DNA from: Xanthomonas boreopolis
GTDB lineage: Bacteria > Pseudomonadota > Gammaproteobacteria > Xanthomonadales > Xanthomonadaceae
Direction of reading: 5' to 3'
NCBI GenBank assembly: GCA_014654535.1
Contig: BNBA01000001.1
Span: forward strand, 186,001 to 250,000
Length of the DNA stretch: 64,000 bases
The notes under the pieces are model-generated. The model was given only the letters and a program-made list of their open reading frames with translations, was not told the DNA's origin and made no database searches. Numbering within the stretch: the stretch's first letter is position 1; the number at the start of each line of letters is the position of its first letter. Below, piece after piece: positions 1 through 12,243 of this stretch. The position numbers and the translations under genes are program-made.

Positions 1-3558
<3,558 letters not shown>

Positions 3559-3570
3559 GGCAGGGACGCG

Positions 3571-5541
3571 ATGCATGCCGGCCCGCTCCCGACCGAGCGC
3601 ATCCCGCGCCCCGACATGAGATTCCCGGTGTTTCGATTCCTGGTGGTCCTGGTCCTGTTCGCCGCCGTGCCAGCGGCCCTGGCGCAAACTTCTCCCGGCG
3701 GCAGCACCACGCAGGCCGAGAGCGACTTCAGTTTCGTCCGCTACCGGGCCGACTACGAGGTGCGCGACGACGCCTCCAGCGTGGAGACCGACAGCTACGA
3801 GATCCTGCTGAGGACCAAGGCGGCGGTGGAGCGCTTCAGCCAGGTCCGGCTGAGCTACAGCGAGAAGATGGAAAGGCTGGAGGTGCTGGAGGCCTACACC
3901 ATCACCGCCGAAGGGCTGCGCCAGGACGTGGCGGCCGACAAGATCTACACGCAGGAAAGCTATTCCAGCGCGTCCGCGGCGATGTACGCCGACCGCAAGG
4001 TCAAGGTCGTGGTGTTCCCGAACCTCGCCCCGGGCGCGCGCATCGTCTACCGCATCCGCCGTACCCAGGACACGCCGTATTTCCCCGGCTACTTCGGGCT
4101 GTGGGAAACCTTCAGCGTGTTCGCCCGCTACGACGACGCACAGGTCACGCTGACCGCGCCCAGGTCGCTGCCGATCCACCTGTACACGCACGGGGTCGAA
4201 GGCGCCCGCAAGCCGGAAATCCGCGACGGCAAGGCACACTGGCAATGGCGCTATCGCCGCCAGGCCCCGTTGCAGACCCAGAACTGGGCCGCGGCGCTGT
4301 GGGAATTCAGCCCCACCATCATGGCCAGCACGTTCGACCGCTGGTCGCAGATGGGCCTGGCCTACCACGTGAAGGGCGGGGAGGCCGCGCGCGTCACGCC
4401 GCGCATCGAGGCGCTGGCCGAGCAGATCACCGCCGGCATCGGCGACCGGCGCGGGCAGGCGGCGGCCCTGTACGAGTGGGTGGCGCGCAACATCCGCTAC
4501 GTCGCGGTGTACCTGGGCAACGGCGGCCTGGAGCCGAACAGCGCCGACAGCATCCTCGACAACCACTACGGCGACTGCAAGGACCATACGGTGGTCCTGG
4601 AAGCGCTGCTGGCGGCGAAGGGCATCGCCAGCACGCCGGTACTGATCGGTGCCGACGGCGGCCCGACCCTGCCGGAGATCCCGGTGCTCGGGCGTTTCAA
4701 CCACGCCATCACCTATATCCCCGAGTTCGACCTGTACGTCGACTCGACCAATCCCTATGCGCGCTTCGGCCAACTCCCGGCCGGCGACCTGGGCGCTCCG
4801 GTGGTGCATACGCTCGACGGCAGGGTCGCGCGCACGCCGCCCAACGATGGCCGGCTCAACCGCTACCTGGCGCGCACCGAGTACCGTTTCGACGAAGCCG
4901 GCAACGTCACCGGCACCACCACGCTGGACAGCGGCCAGACCGGCGAGGTCGGCATGCGCGCGATGTTCGTCCAGCTCAACGCGCAGAACCGCCGGCGCAT
5001 CGAGGAATCGATCATCGCGCAATCCGGTTTCGACGGGACCGGCGAACTGGTGCTGCAGGGCGACCCGCTCGACCTGGACGCGCCGTTCAACTACAGCTAT
5101 CGCTTCCAGGCCCGCGACTACGTCGATTTCTCGGTGGTCGGCGGCATGACCCTGCCGGACATGCCGGGCGCCGAGTCCGCGCGGGGCCTGTACGCGGTGA
5201 CCTCCGCCGAGGCCAACCAGGTGCCGTTCTACTGCAACGACAGCCTGCGCGAAGAGACCTACGTGCTGCGCTTCCCCGACGGCGTGCCGGTGATCGCCAT
5301 CCCGCGCAGCAGCCGTTTCCGCAATCGCGCCGGCGAGTACAGCGTGGAATGGAGCCGGGAAGGGCAGACCGTGACCGCCGTGCACCGCCTGCACCGGCTC
5401 GCCGTGCACGGCGCCGACGCGATCTGCCGGCCCGAGGACTACCCGGCCTTCCGCGAGCTGTACCAGCAGGTCCGGCGCGGGTTCCGGGGGCAGATCCTCT
5501 ACGGCGACCTGTCGCGCGTGCAGACCGCCGCGGCTCGCTGA
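3571..5541 (+). CDS. Exported DUF3857 / transglutaminase-like protein
   Basis: Periplasmic protein of unknown role with an N-terminal DUF3857 beta domain (about residues 50-220) and a transglutaminase-like fold. The papain-like triad appears intact: Cys in YGDCKDH, His in GRFNHAITYIP and Asp in VDSTNPYARF. The start is ambiguous. The ATG at 3571 has a good site (AGGGCAGGG), but the ATG at 3616 begins a compact signal peptide (MRFPVFRFLVVLVLF, cleavage after ALA-Q). From 3571 there are 656 residues, from 3616 641. The family is often found near lolA and ftsK in xanthomonads; the substrate is unknown. Confidence 0.85.
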   Translation: MHAGPLPTERIPRPDMRFPVFRFLVVLVLFAAVPAALAQTSPGGSTTQAESDFSFVRYRADYEVRDDASSVETDSYEILLRTKAAVERFSQVRLSYSEKMERLEVLEAYTITAEGLRQDVAADKIYTQESYSSASAAMYADRKVKVVVFPNLAPGARIVYRIRRTQDTPYFPGYFGLWETFSVFARYDDAQVTLTAPRSLPIHLYTHGVEGARKPEIRDGKAHWQWRYRRQAPLQTQNWAAALWEFSPTIMASTFDRWSQMGLAYHVKGGEAARVTPRIEALAEQITAGIGDRRGQAAALYEWVARNIRYVAVYLGNGGLEPNSADSILDNHYGDCKDHTVVLEALLAAKGIASTPVLIGADGGPTLPEIPVLGRFNHAITYIPEFDLYVDSTNPYARFGQLPAGDLGAPVVHTLDGRVARTPPNDGRLNRYLARTEYRFDEAGNVTGTTTLDSGQTGEVGMRAMFVQLNAQNRRRIEESIIAQSGFDGTGELVLQGDPLDLDAPFNYSYRFQARDYVDFSVVGGMTLPDMPGAESARGLYAVTSAEANQVPFYCNDSLREETYVLRFPDGVPVIAIPRSSRFRNRAGEYSVEWSREGQTVTAVHRLHRLAVHGADAICRPEDYPAFRELYQQVRRGFRGQILYGDLSRVQTAAAR

Positions 5542-5625
5542 ACGGGTCCATCCGGCGGCGCTCGCCCATTCATCCTCGAACCGTCACAATTTGCACCTGA
5601 CCAGTGCATCAGGATCCCGTCCGCC

Positions 5626-6255
5626 ATGCTTCGCACGCTCCGCTACGCCGTTCTCGCCACCTCGCTGCTGGCCGGCAGCGCCTTCGCCGGCGCCCGCGCC
5701 GAGCTGGATGCCTTCACCCGCGGCCTGAAAGGGCTGGACGGACAGTTCAGCCAGCAGGTGACCGACCAGAACGGCAAGCTCAAGGAACGCTCCAGCGGCC
5801 GGGTCGCGCTGTCGGCGCCGCGCCTGTTCCGCTGGGAGTACGACAAGCCGTACAAGCAGCTGATCGTGGCCGACGGCCGCAAGGTGTGGGTGTTCGATCC
5901 CGACCTGGAGCAGGCCACCGTGCGCGCCCAGGGCGCCGAGGAGCAGAACAGTCCGCTGACCGCGCTGATCGATCCGTCGAAGCTGGACCGGCAGTACGAC
6001 GTCAGCGAGGAGGCCACGCCCCGCGACGGCCTGCAGTGGCTGTCACTGACGCCGAAGGTGGACACCGAGGCCAGCTTCCAGATCGCCTCGCTCGGCTTCG
6101 GCAAGGACGGGCTGGAGAGGATGGAAGTGGTCGATGCGGTCGGCCAGCGCACCGCGATCAGCTTCAGCGGCTGGAAGCGCAACCCGGCGTTCGCGGCCGA
6201 TACCTTCAAGTTCACGCCCGGCAAGGGCGTGGACGTGGTCGGCGACGAGCGCTGA
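5626..6255 (+). CDS. lolA: Outer-membrane lipoprotein carrier protein LolA
   Basis: Periplasmic chaperone that accepts mature lipoproteins from LolCDE and hands them to LolB at the outer membrane. 209 residues with a clear signal peptide (MLRTLRYAVLATSLLAG, cleavage after AFA). Family features are the motif LDGQFSQQVTD, the RFRWEYDKPYKQLIVADG-like strand (here LFRWEYDKPYKQL) and the KVWVFDPDLEQATVR strand. It lies between the DUF3857 gene and rarA, the usual xanthomonad arrangement, and is probably expressed constitutively. Confidence 0.94.
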   Translation: MLRTLRYAVLATSLLAGSAFAGARAELDAFTRGLKGLDGQFSQQVTDQNGKLKERSSGRVALSAPRLFRWEYDKPYKQLIVADGRKVWVFDPDLEQATVRAQGAEEQNSPLTALIDPSKLDRQYDVSEEATPRDGLQWLSLTPKVDTEASFQIASLGFGKDGLERMEVVDAVGQRTAISFSGWKRNPAFAADTFKFTPGKGVDVVGDER

Positions 6256-6316
6256 GGCCGCTTGCGGCCCTTGGCGGTCCAGCGGCCGCGCCGGAGCCGC
6301 CGCGATAGAATGAAGC

Positions 6317-7687
6317 GTGGCAAGAAACCGCTTCCCGACTCCTGAGAACGACCTGCTGAGCGTCGACCGCGAGCACCTGCGGCCGCTCGCCGAGCGGATG
6401 CGGCCGCGCACGCTCGACGAGATGGTCGGGCAGAAGCGCCTGCTGGCGCCCAACAGCGCGTTGCGCCGCGCGGTCGAGTCCGGGCGCGTGCACTCGATGA
6501 TCCTGTGGGGACCGCCCGGCTGCGGCAAGACCACCTTGTCGCTGCTGCTGGCCCAGTATGCGGATGCCGAATTCCGCGCGATCTCGGCAGTGCTGTCCGG
6601 CCTGCCGGAGGTGCGCCAGGTGCTGGCCGAGGCCGCCCAGCGCTTCGCCGAGGGCCGCCGCACCGTGCTGTTCGTGGACGAGGTCCACCGTTTCAACAAG
6701 GCACAGCAGGATGCATTCCTGCCGCACATCGAGCGCGGCACGATCCTGTTCGTCGGCGCGACCACCGAGAATCCCTCGTTCGAGCTGAACTCCGCGCTGT
6801 TGTCGCGCTGCCGCGTGCACGTGCTGGAAGCGGTGTCGCCGCAGGACATCGTCGAGGCGCTGCAGCGGGCGCTGGCCGACGAGGAGCGCGGCCTGGGCGG
6901 GCAGGGCATCGTGGTATCCGGCGAAGCGCTGCTGGAGATCGCCACCGCCGCCGACGGCGACGTGCGCCGCGCGCTCACCCTGCTGGAGATCGCCGCCGAA
7001 CTGGCCCAGGACGAGGGCGGGCAGGTCACCGCGGCGACGCTGGCCCAGGTGCTGGCCGACCGCACCCGGCGTTTCGACAAGGGCGGCGAACAGTTCTACG
7101 ACCAGATCTCGGCGCTGCACAAATCGGTGCGCAGCTCCAATCCGGACGCCGCGCTGTACTGGCTCGCGCGCATGCTCGACGGCGGCTGCGACCCGGCCTA
7201 CCTGGCGCGGCGCCTGACCCGGATGGCGATCGAGGACATCGGCCTGGCCGACCCGCGCGCGCAGTCGATGGCGCTGGAGGCCTGGGACATCTACGAGCGC
7301 CTCGGGAGCCCCGAGGGCGAACTCGCCTTCGCCCAGTTGGTGCTCTACCTGGCCAGCACCGCCAAGTCCAACGCCGGCTACGCGGCGTTCAACCAGGCCA
7401 AGGCCGAAGTCCGCGAGAGCGGTACGCTGGAAGTGCCGCTGCACCTGCGCAATGCGCCGACCAAGCTGATGAAGAACCTCGGCTATGGCGCCGAATACCA
7501 GTACGACCACGACGTCGAAGGCGGCATCGCGCTGGACCAGACCGGCTTCCCCGATGCGATGGGCGAGCGCGTCTACTACCAGCCGGTGCCGCGCGGACTG
7601 GAGATCAAGCTCAAGGAGAAGCTGGACCGGCTGCGCGAGGCGAGGGCCCAGGCCCGGGCTGACAAGGCCGCCCGGCCGAAGCCATAA
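6317..7687 (+). CDS. rarA: Replication-associated recombination AAA+ ATPase RarA (MgsA)
   Basis: AAA+ clamp-loader-like ATPase acting at stalled replication forks and on SSB-coated ends. 456 residues from a GTG start at 6317. Walker A is GPPGCGKTT (about residues 60-68) and Walker B is LFVDEVHRFNKAQQD (about 117). Sensor 1 lies in GATTENPSFELNSALLSRC. The C-terminal tetramerisation region (AIEDIGLADPRA and GYAAFNQA) is complete. The last codons overlap a promoter for the fluoride riboswitch downstream. Confidence 0.95.
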   Translation: MARNRFPTPENDLLSVDREHLRPLAERMRPRTLDEMVGQKRLLAPNSALRRAVESGRVHSMILWGPPGCGKTTLSLLLAQYADAEFRAISAVLSGLPEVRQVLAEAAQRFAEGRRTVLFVDEVHRFNKAQQDAFLPHIERGTILFVGATTENPSFELNSALLSRCRVHVLEAVSPQDIVEALQRALADEERGLGGQGIVVSGEALLEIATAADGDVRRALTLLEIAAELAQDEGGQVTAATLAQVLADRTRRFDKGGEQFYDQISALHKSVRSSNPDAALYWLARMLDGGCDPAYLARRLTRMAIEDIGLADPRAQSMALEAWDIYERLGSPEGELAFAQLVLYLASTAKSNAGYAAFNQAKAEVRESGTLEVPLHLRNAPTKLMKNLGYGAEYQYDHDVEGGIALDQTGFPDAMGERVYYQPVPRGLEIKLKEKLDRLREARAQARADKAARPKP

Positions 7688-7688
7688 T
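7659..7688 (+). promoter_or_regulatory. Sigma-70 promoter for the fluoride riboswitch and crcB
   Basis: CTGACA (7659-7664), an 18-nt spacer and CATAAT (7683-7688); each hexamer matches 5 of 6 consensus bases. The -10 overlaps the rarA stop codon. Predicted transcription start is near 7695, four bases before the first conserved base of the aptamer, so the element would be made independently of rarA. Confidence 0.7.
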
Positions 7689-7694
7689 CGGCAG

Positions 7695-7774
7695 CCACGG
7701 GAGATGGCATTCCTCCTCGAACCGCCCGTTCCACGGGCTGATGATGCCTGCCAGGCCCCGCCGGGGCGGCAGGC
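7695..7774 (+). promoter_or_regulatory. Fluoride riboswitch (crcB motif)
   Basis: Matches the fluoride aptamer closely: pseudoknot GGAG (7700-7703) with CTCC (7713-7716), P1 GGCAT (7706-7710) with ATGCC (7744-7748), P2 GCCCG (7724-7728) with CGGGC (7734-7738), and conserved GCTGATGATGCC at the 3' side. A strong hairpin follows: GCCTGCC (7746-7752) pairs with GGCAGGC (7768-7774), with inner GCCCC/GGGGC. It shares the 3' strand of P1, so aptamer and hairpin are mutually exclusive. There is no T-tract after it, which favours control of translation or Rho access over intrinsic termination (inference). It precedes crcB. Confidence 0.93.
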
Positions 7775-7808
7775 GCTTGCCCCGGCATCGATCCCCACGG
7801 AGACCACG

Positions 7809-7868
7809 ATGCTGCGCCCGTCCATTCCCGCCATACCCGAAACCGCCTTCGCGGCGAGGCCCGCATGA
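7809..7868 (+). CDS. 19-residue leader peptide coupled to crcB
   Basis: A short ORF ([19 protein letters not shown]) between the riboswitch and crcB. It has its own site GGAG (7799-7802) at 6-nt spacing, and its stop overlaps the crcB start as ATGA (7865-7868). The arrangement suggests translational coupling, so the riboswitch may gate crcB through this ORF. No family is recognised and its translation is inferred only from the start, ribosome site and overlap. Confidence 0.45.
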   Translation: MLRPSIPAIPETAFAARPA

Positions 7869-8266
7869 ATCCGGCCGTGTGGTGGCAATCCCTGCTGCTG
7901 GCGATGGCTGGCGGTGCGCTCGGCTCCGGCCTGCGCTTCATGATCGGCTCCAGCCTGCTGCAGCGCTTCGGCGCCGGCTTTCCCTGGGGCACCCTCGCGG
8001 TCAACCTGCTCGGCTCGTTCGTCGCCGGCTTCCTGATGGTCTGGCTGGACGCGCGCGGCCCGTCGAGCTGGCCGTGGCGGGCGCTGTTGATCGTCGGCGT
8101 GATGGGCGGCCTGACCACGTTCTCGTCGCTGATGATGGAGTGCCTGGTGTTCGCGCGGGCCGACCGCTCGCCGATGATCGCGCTCTATCTCGCCATCACG
8201 CTGCTGGCGGGCCTGCTGCTGGTATTCCTGGGCGCCAGGGCGGGGCAGGCGATGATTCCGCGCTGA
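7865..8266 (+). CDS. crcB: Fluoride exporter CrcB (Fluc)
   Basis: Small dual-topology membrane channel that lets fluoride leave the cytosol. 133 residues with four hydrophobic segments. Family signatures are [13 protein letters not shown] near the N-terminus, [13 protein letters not shown] (the Asn of the pore), and [12 protein letters not shown], which carries the conserved Thr/Phe/Ser residues. It starts within the stop of the leader ORF, with GAGG (7856-7859) as ribosome site. The fluoride riboswitch upstream confirms the assignment. Confidence 0.96.
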   Translation: MNPAVWWQSLLLAMAGGALGSGLRFMIGSSLLQRFGAGFPWGTLAVNLLGSFVAGFLMVWLDARGPSSWPWRALLIVGVMGGLTTFSSLMMECLVFARADRSPMIALYLAITLLAGLLLVFLGARAGQAMIPR

Positions 8267-8292
8267 AGCCCGGCGTGGATATAGCGGGAGTT

Positions 8293-8371
8293 GGCTTTTG
8301 TGGGAGCGGCTTCAGCCGCGATGGGGTTGCCGGAAAGCTTCATCGCGGCTGAAGCCGCTCCCACAAAAGCC
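8293..8371. repeat. REP-like palindrome, perfect 31-bp inverted repeat
   Basis: Arms 8293-8323 and 8341-8371 are perfect reverse complements with a 17-nt loop. Each arm carries the unit GTGGGAGCGGCTTCAGCCGC, which itself folds (GCGGCT/AGCCGC). Units of this type are dispersed in xanthomonad and pseudomonad genomes as REP-like elements mobilised by RAYT transposases. It sits between convergent crcB and the thiolase gene and may also end transcription from both sides. No RAYT gene is in the window. Confidence 0.85.
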
Positions 8372-8479
8372 AGCACCGCGGCACTCACACAAAAAAGCGG
8401 GGTGGAGAACCGGTGTTCTCCACCCCGCCGCTCCGCTGCCGACGCGCCTTGCCCTCCCGGCAGGCGCGCGGCGCTGGCC

Positions 8480-9685
8480 TTACAGCGCCTCGATGATACC
8501 TGCTGCGCCCATGCCGGTGCCGATGCACATGGTCACCATGCCGTACTTCTGCTGGCGGCGGCGCAGGCCGTGCACGAGGGTGGCGGTACGGATCGCACCG
8601 GTCGCACCCAGCGGGTGGCCGAGGGCGATCGCGCCGCCGAGCGGGTTGACCTTGGACGGGTCGAGCTGGCTGTCGCGGATCACCGCCAGCGATTGCGCGG
8701 CGAACGCCTCGTTCAGTTCGATCCAGTCCAGCTGGTCCTTGCTGAGGCCAGCCTGCTTGAGCGCCTTCGGGATCGCGGCGATCGGGCCGATGCCCATCAC
8801 TTCCGGGCGCACGCCGGCCACCGAGAAGCTGACGAAGCGGGCCAGCGGGGTCAGGCCGTAGTCCTTGATCGCCTGCTCGGACGCGAGCAGCACCGCGGCG
8901 GCGCCGTCGCTGGTCTGCGACGAGTTGCCGGCGGTCACGCTGCCGCCGAACTGGCCGTTGCGGAACACCGGGCGCAGCTTGGCCAAGCCTTCCAGCGAGG
9001 TGTCCGGACGCGGGCCTTCGTCGGTGTCCACGATCCGCTTCTTCAGCTGGACCGTGTTGCCGGCGAGGTCGGGCAGGTGCGAAAGGATCTCGTAGGGGCT
9101 GATCTCGTCCTTGAACTCGCCCGCGGCGATCGCGGCCAGCGCCTTCTGGTGCGAGGCGAGAGCGAACGCGTCCTGGTCCTCGCGCGAGACCTTCCATTCC
9201 TCGGCGACCTTCTCGGCGGTGATGCCCATGCCGTAGGCGATGGCCACGTGGTCGTCGGCGAACACCGACGGCGACAGCGCCACCTTGTTGCCCATCATCG
9301 GCACCATCGACATCGACTCGGTGCCGCCGGCCAGCATCAGGTCGGCGTTGCCCAGGCGGATCTCGTTGGCCGCCAGCGCCACGGCCTGCAGGCCGGAGGA
9401 GCAGAAACGGTTGATGGTCTGCCCGGCCACGGTGTTCGGCAGGCCGGCCAGCAGCACGCCGATGCGCGCCACGTTCATGCCTTGCTCGCCCTCGGGCATC
9501 GCGCAGCCGATGATGGCGTCGTCGATGCGCGAGGTGTCGATGCCCGGCGCCTGCGCGATCACGGCCTTGAGCACGTGGGCGAGCATGTCGTCGGGGCGGG
9601 TGTTGCGGAACATGCCCTTGGGCGCCTTGCCGACCGGGGTACGGGTCGCGGCGACGATGTAGGCATCCTGGATCTGCTTGCTCAT
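8480..9685 (-). CDS. fadA: Acetyl-CoA C-acyltransferase (3-ketoacyl-CoA thiolase)
   Basis: Last step of beta-oxidation: thiolytic cleavage of 3-ketoacyl-CoA to acetyl-CoA and a shortened acyl-CoA. 401 residues from the ATG at 9685, preceded by GGAGAAAGG; an in-frame extension to 9751 runs into repeat sequence and is not used. Catalytic residues: Cys95 in RFCSSG, His in GGAIALGHPLG, Cys in TMCIGTGMG. It is the third gene of a unit with the TetR regulator and the multifunctional enzyme, 159 nt after the latter. Confidence 0.94.
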   Translation of the reverse strand: MSKQIQDAYIVAATRTPVGKAPKGMFRNTRPDDMLAHVLKAVIAQAPGIDTSRIDDAIIGCAMPEGEQGMNVARIGVLLAGLPNTVAGQTINRFCSSGLQAVALAANEIRLGNADLMLAGGTESMSMVPMMGNKVALSPSVFADDHVAIAYGMGITAEKVAEEWKVSREDQDAFALASHQKALAAIAAGEFKDEISPYEILSHLPDLAGNTVQLKKRIVDTDEGPRPDTSLEGLAKLRPVFRNGQFGGSVTAGNSSQTSDGAAAVLLASEQAIKDYGLTPLARFVSFSVAGVRPEVMGIGPIAAIPKALKQAGLSKDQLDWIELNEAFAAQSLAVIRDSQLDPSKVNPLGGAIALGHPLGATGAIRTATLVHGLRRRQQKYGMVTMCIGTGMGAAGIIEAL

Positions 9686-9714
9686 TTGCCTTTCTCCGAA
9701 AGCCGGGATTGGGA

Positions 9715-9837
9715 GATTCGGGATTGGGGATTCGTGGAAGCGAATCCTCATGTCCGACGAACTTTTCCCAATGCCCGGCAGTAATGGGGATGTCTCGGGA
9801 TCAGGGATGCGCTTTTGCGAATCCCCAATTCCGAATC
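9715..9837. repeat. Imperfect inverted repeat between fadB and fadA
   Basis: GATTCGGGATTGGGGATTCG (9715-9734) is repeated in inverted orientation at 9818-9837 with a single mismatch, around an 83-nt spacer. A related GGGATTGGGAGATTC lies just before the first arm. GGGATTGGGGATTC-type words are common in xanthomonad intergenic DNA. The element separates two genes of one transcript, so it could affect relative expression or mRNA stability (inference). Confidence 0.6.
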
Positions 9838-9844
9838 ACGAATC

Positions 9845-12217
9845 TCAGTTCCTAAGCGGCTTGCCGGTCTTGAGCATGTGGGCGATGCGGGCCTGGGTCT
9901 TTTCCTGCTGCGCCAGCTCGACGAAGTGCTTGCGTTCCAGCTTCAGCAACCACTCCTCGTCGACCAGCGAACCGCGGTCCACTTCGCCGCCGCACACGAC
10001 CGTGGCGATGCGCGCGGCGATCTCGTAGTCGTATTCGCTGACGAAGCGGCCTTCCAGCATGTTCACCAGCAGCATCTTGAAGGTGGCGATGCCGACGTCG
10101 CCGGCGACCCGGATGCGGTTGGCCGGCAGCGGCGGGCGATAGCCGCCTTCGGCCAGCGCCAGCGCTTCGGCCTTGGCGATGTGCAGCAGCTCGTAGCCGT
10201 TGAAGACGACCTTGTCGTTGGCGCGGACCAGGCCCAGCTCCTTGGCGTTGATCGCCGAGGTGGACACCTTGGCCATCGCCACGGTCTCGAAGGTCTTCTT
10301 CAGCTCGGCGAACACGTCGCCGTTCGGGCCGGCCGCCTGCGAAGCGCGCACCGCCAGCTCCTTCAGGCCGCCGCCGGCCGGCAGCAGGCCCACGCCGGCC
10401 TCGACCAGGCCGATGTAGCTCTCCAGCGCCGCCACCGTCCTGGCGCTGTGCATCTGGAATTCGCAGCCGCCGCCCAGCGCGAGGCCGCGCACCGCGGCCA
10501 CCACCGGCACCAGCGAGTACTTGATGCGCTGGCTGGTGCGCTGGAAGTTGGCCACCATCTGCTCGAACTGGTCGACCTTGCCGGCCTGCAGCAGGCCGAG
10601 CGCGCCGGCCAGGTCCGCGCCGGCGGAGAACGGCTCCTTGTCCTGCCAGATCACCAGGCCCTTGAACTGCTTCTCGGCGATGCCGATCGCTTCCTGCAGG
10701 CCGCCCAGCACCTGGTCGGAGACGGTGTTCATCTTGGTCTTGAAGCCGACCACGCCGATGCCGTCGCCGTCGGTCCACAGCCGCACGCCGTCGTTCTCGA
10801 ACACGGTCTGGCCGCGGTCGAACTTCTCGCCCAGCAGCGGGTCCGGGAAGCGTTGGCGCCGGTACACCGGCAGCGCCGAACGCGGCACCACGCCATCGCT
10901 GCCCGGGCTGTAGCTGCCCTCGGCCGAATGCACGCCGTCGCGGCCATCCAGCACCCATGCCGGCAGCGGCGCGTCGCTCATGGCCTTGCCGGCGGCGATG
11001 TCCTCGGCGATCCACTGCGCGACCTGCTTCCAGCCCGCCGCCTGCCAGGTCTCGAACGGACCGAGCGACCAGCCGTAGCCCCAGCGGATCGCGAGGTCCA
11101 CGTCGCGCGCGGTCCGGGCGATGTCGGCCAGGTGGTAGGCGCTGTAGTGGAACAGGTCGCGGAACGTCGCCCACAGGAACTGCGCCTGCGGGTGCCGGCT
11201 GTCGCGCAGCTTGGCGAACTTCTCGGCCGGGTTCTTGATCTTCAGGATCTCGACCACTTCCGGCGCGGCGCCGCGGTCGGCCGGGCGATAGTCCTGCTTC
11301 TCCAGGTCGAGGACCACGATGTCCTTGCCGACCTTGCGGAAGATGCCGGCACCGGCCTTCTGGCCCAGCGCGCCCTTGGCGATCAGCGCGTCCAGCCAGG
11401 CCGGGGACTTGAAGTACTTGTGCCACGGATCGTCGGGCAGGGTGTCGGCCATGGTCTTGATGACGTGCGCCATCGTGTCCAGGCCGACCACGTCGGACGT
11501 GCGGTAGGTGGCCGACTTCGGGCGGCCCACCAGCGGGCCGGTCAGGCCGTCGACCTCGTCGAAGCCCAGGCCGGACTGCTGGGTGTGGTGGATCGTCGAC
11601 AGGATCGAGAACACGCCGATCCGGTTGCCGATGAAGTTCGGGGTGTCCTTGGCATAGACCACGCCCTTGCCGAGCTGGGTGGTCAGGAAGGTTTCGAGGC
11701 CTTCCAGCACCGCCTTGTCGGTGGTGTCGGCCGGGATCAGCTCGGCCAGGTGCATGTAGCGCGGCGGGTTGAAGAAGTGCACGCCGCAGAAACGGTGGCG
11801 CAGCTGCTCCGGCAGCACCTCGGCCAGCTTGTTGATGCCCAGGCCGGAGGTGTTGGAGGCCAGCACGGCATGGTCGGCCACGAACGGCGCGATCTTGGCG
11901 TACAGGTCCTGCTTCCAGTCCATCCGCTCGGCGATGGCCTCGATGATCAGGTCGCAGCCCTTGAGCAGTTCCAGGTCGCTGCCGTAGTTGGCCGGCGTGA
12001 TCGCCTCGGCCAACGACTGGCTGGCCAGCGGCGCCGGGCTGAGCTTGCCGAGGTTGGCGATCGCCTTGAGCACGATGCCGTTGGCGGGACCTTCCTTGGC
12101 CGGCAGGTCGAACAGGACGGTGTCGACACCGGCGTTGGTGAGGTGCGCCGCGATCTGCGCCCCCATGACGCCGGCACCGAGCACGGCGGCGCGGCGAACT
12201 AGCAAGGGATTGGACAT
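9845..12217 (-). CDS. fadB: 3-hydroxyacyl-CoA dehydrogenase / enoyl-CoA hydratase fusion
   Basis: Bifunctional beta-oxidation enzyme: hydrates 2-enoyl-CoA and oxidises the 3-hydroxyacyl-CoA with NAD. 790 residues from the ATG at 12217. The NAD-binding Rossmann motif is at the very N-terminus (LGAGVMGAQIAAHLTNAG). The dehydrogenase domain includes VLASNTSGLGI and HFFNPPRYMHLAELI. The hydratase domain is C-terminal (ALGGGCEFQMHSA, GLLPAGGGLKELA). This order, dehydrogenase first, is that of Bacillus FadN rather than E. coli FadB. It starts 26 nt after the TetR gene, with the thiolase downstream. Confidence 0.93.
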   Translation of the reverse strand: MSNPLLVRRAAVLGAGVMGAQIAAHLTNAGVDTVLFDLPAKEGPANGIVLKAIANLGKLSPAPLASQSLAEAITPANYGSDLELLKGCDLIIEAIAERMDWKQDLYAKIAPFVADHAVLASNTSGLGINKLAEVLPEQLRHRFCGVHFFNPPRYMHLAELIPADTTDKAVLEGLETFLTTQLGKGVVYAKDTPNFIGNRIGVFSILSTIHHTQQSGLGFDEVDGLTGPLVGRPKSATYRTSDVVGLDTMAHVIKTMADTLPDDPWHKYFKSPAWLDALIAKGALGQKAGAGIFRKVGKDIVVLDLEKQDYRPADRGAAPEVVEILKIKNPAEKFAKLRDSRHPQAQFLWATFRDLFHYSAYHLADIARTARDVDLAIRWGYGWSLGPFETWQAAGWKQVAQWIAEDIAAGKAMSDAPLPAWVLDGRDGVHSAEGSYSPGSDGVVPRSALPVYRRQRFPDPLLGEKFDRGQTVFENDGVRLWTDGDGIGVVGFKTKMNTVSDQVLGGLQEAIGIAEKQFKGLVIWQDKEPFSAGADLAGALGLLQAGKVDQFEQMVANFQRTSQRIKYSLVPVVAAVRGLALGGGCEFQMHSARTVAALESYIGLVEAGVGLLPAGGGLKELAVRASQAAGPNGDVFAELKKTFETVAMAKVSTSAINAKELGLVRANDKVVFNGYELLHIAKAEALALAEGGYRPPLPANRIRVAGDVGIATFKMLLVNMLEGRFVSEYDYEIAARIATVVCGGEVDRGSLVDEEWLLKLERKHFVELAQQEKTQARIAHMLKTGKPLRN

Positions 12218-12243
12218 ATCGATGAACCTTTGGTGGATGACGA

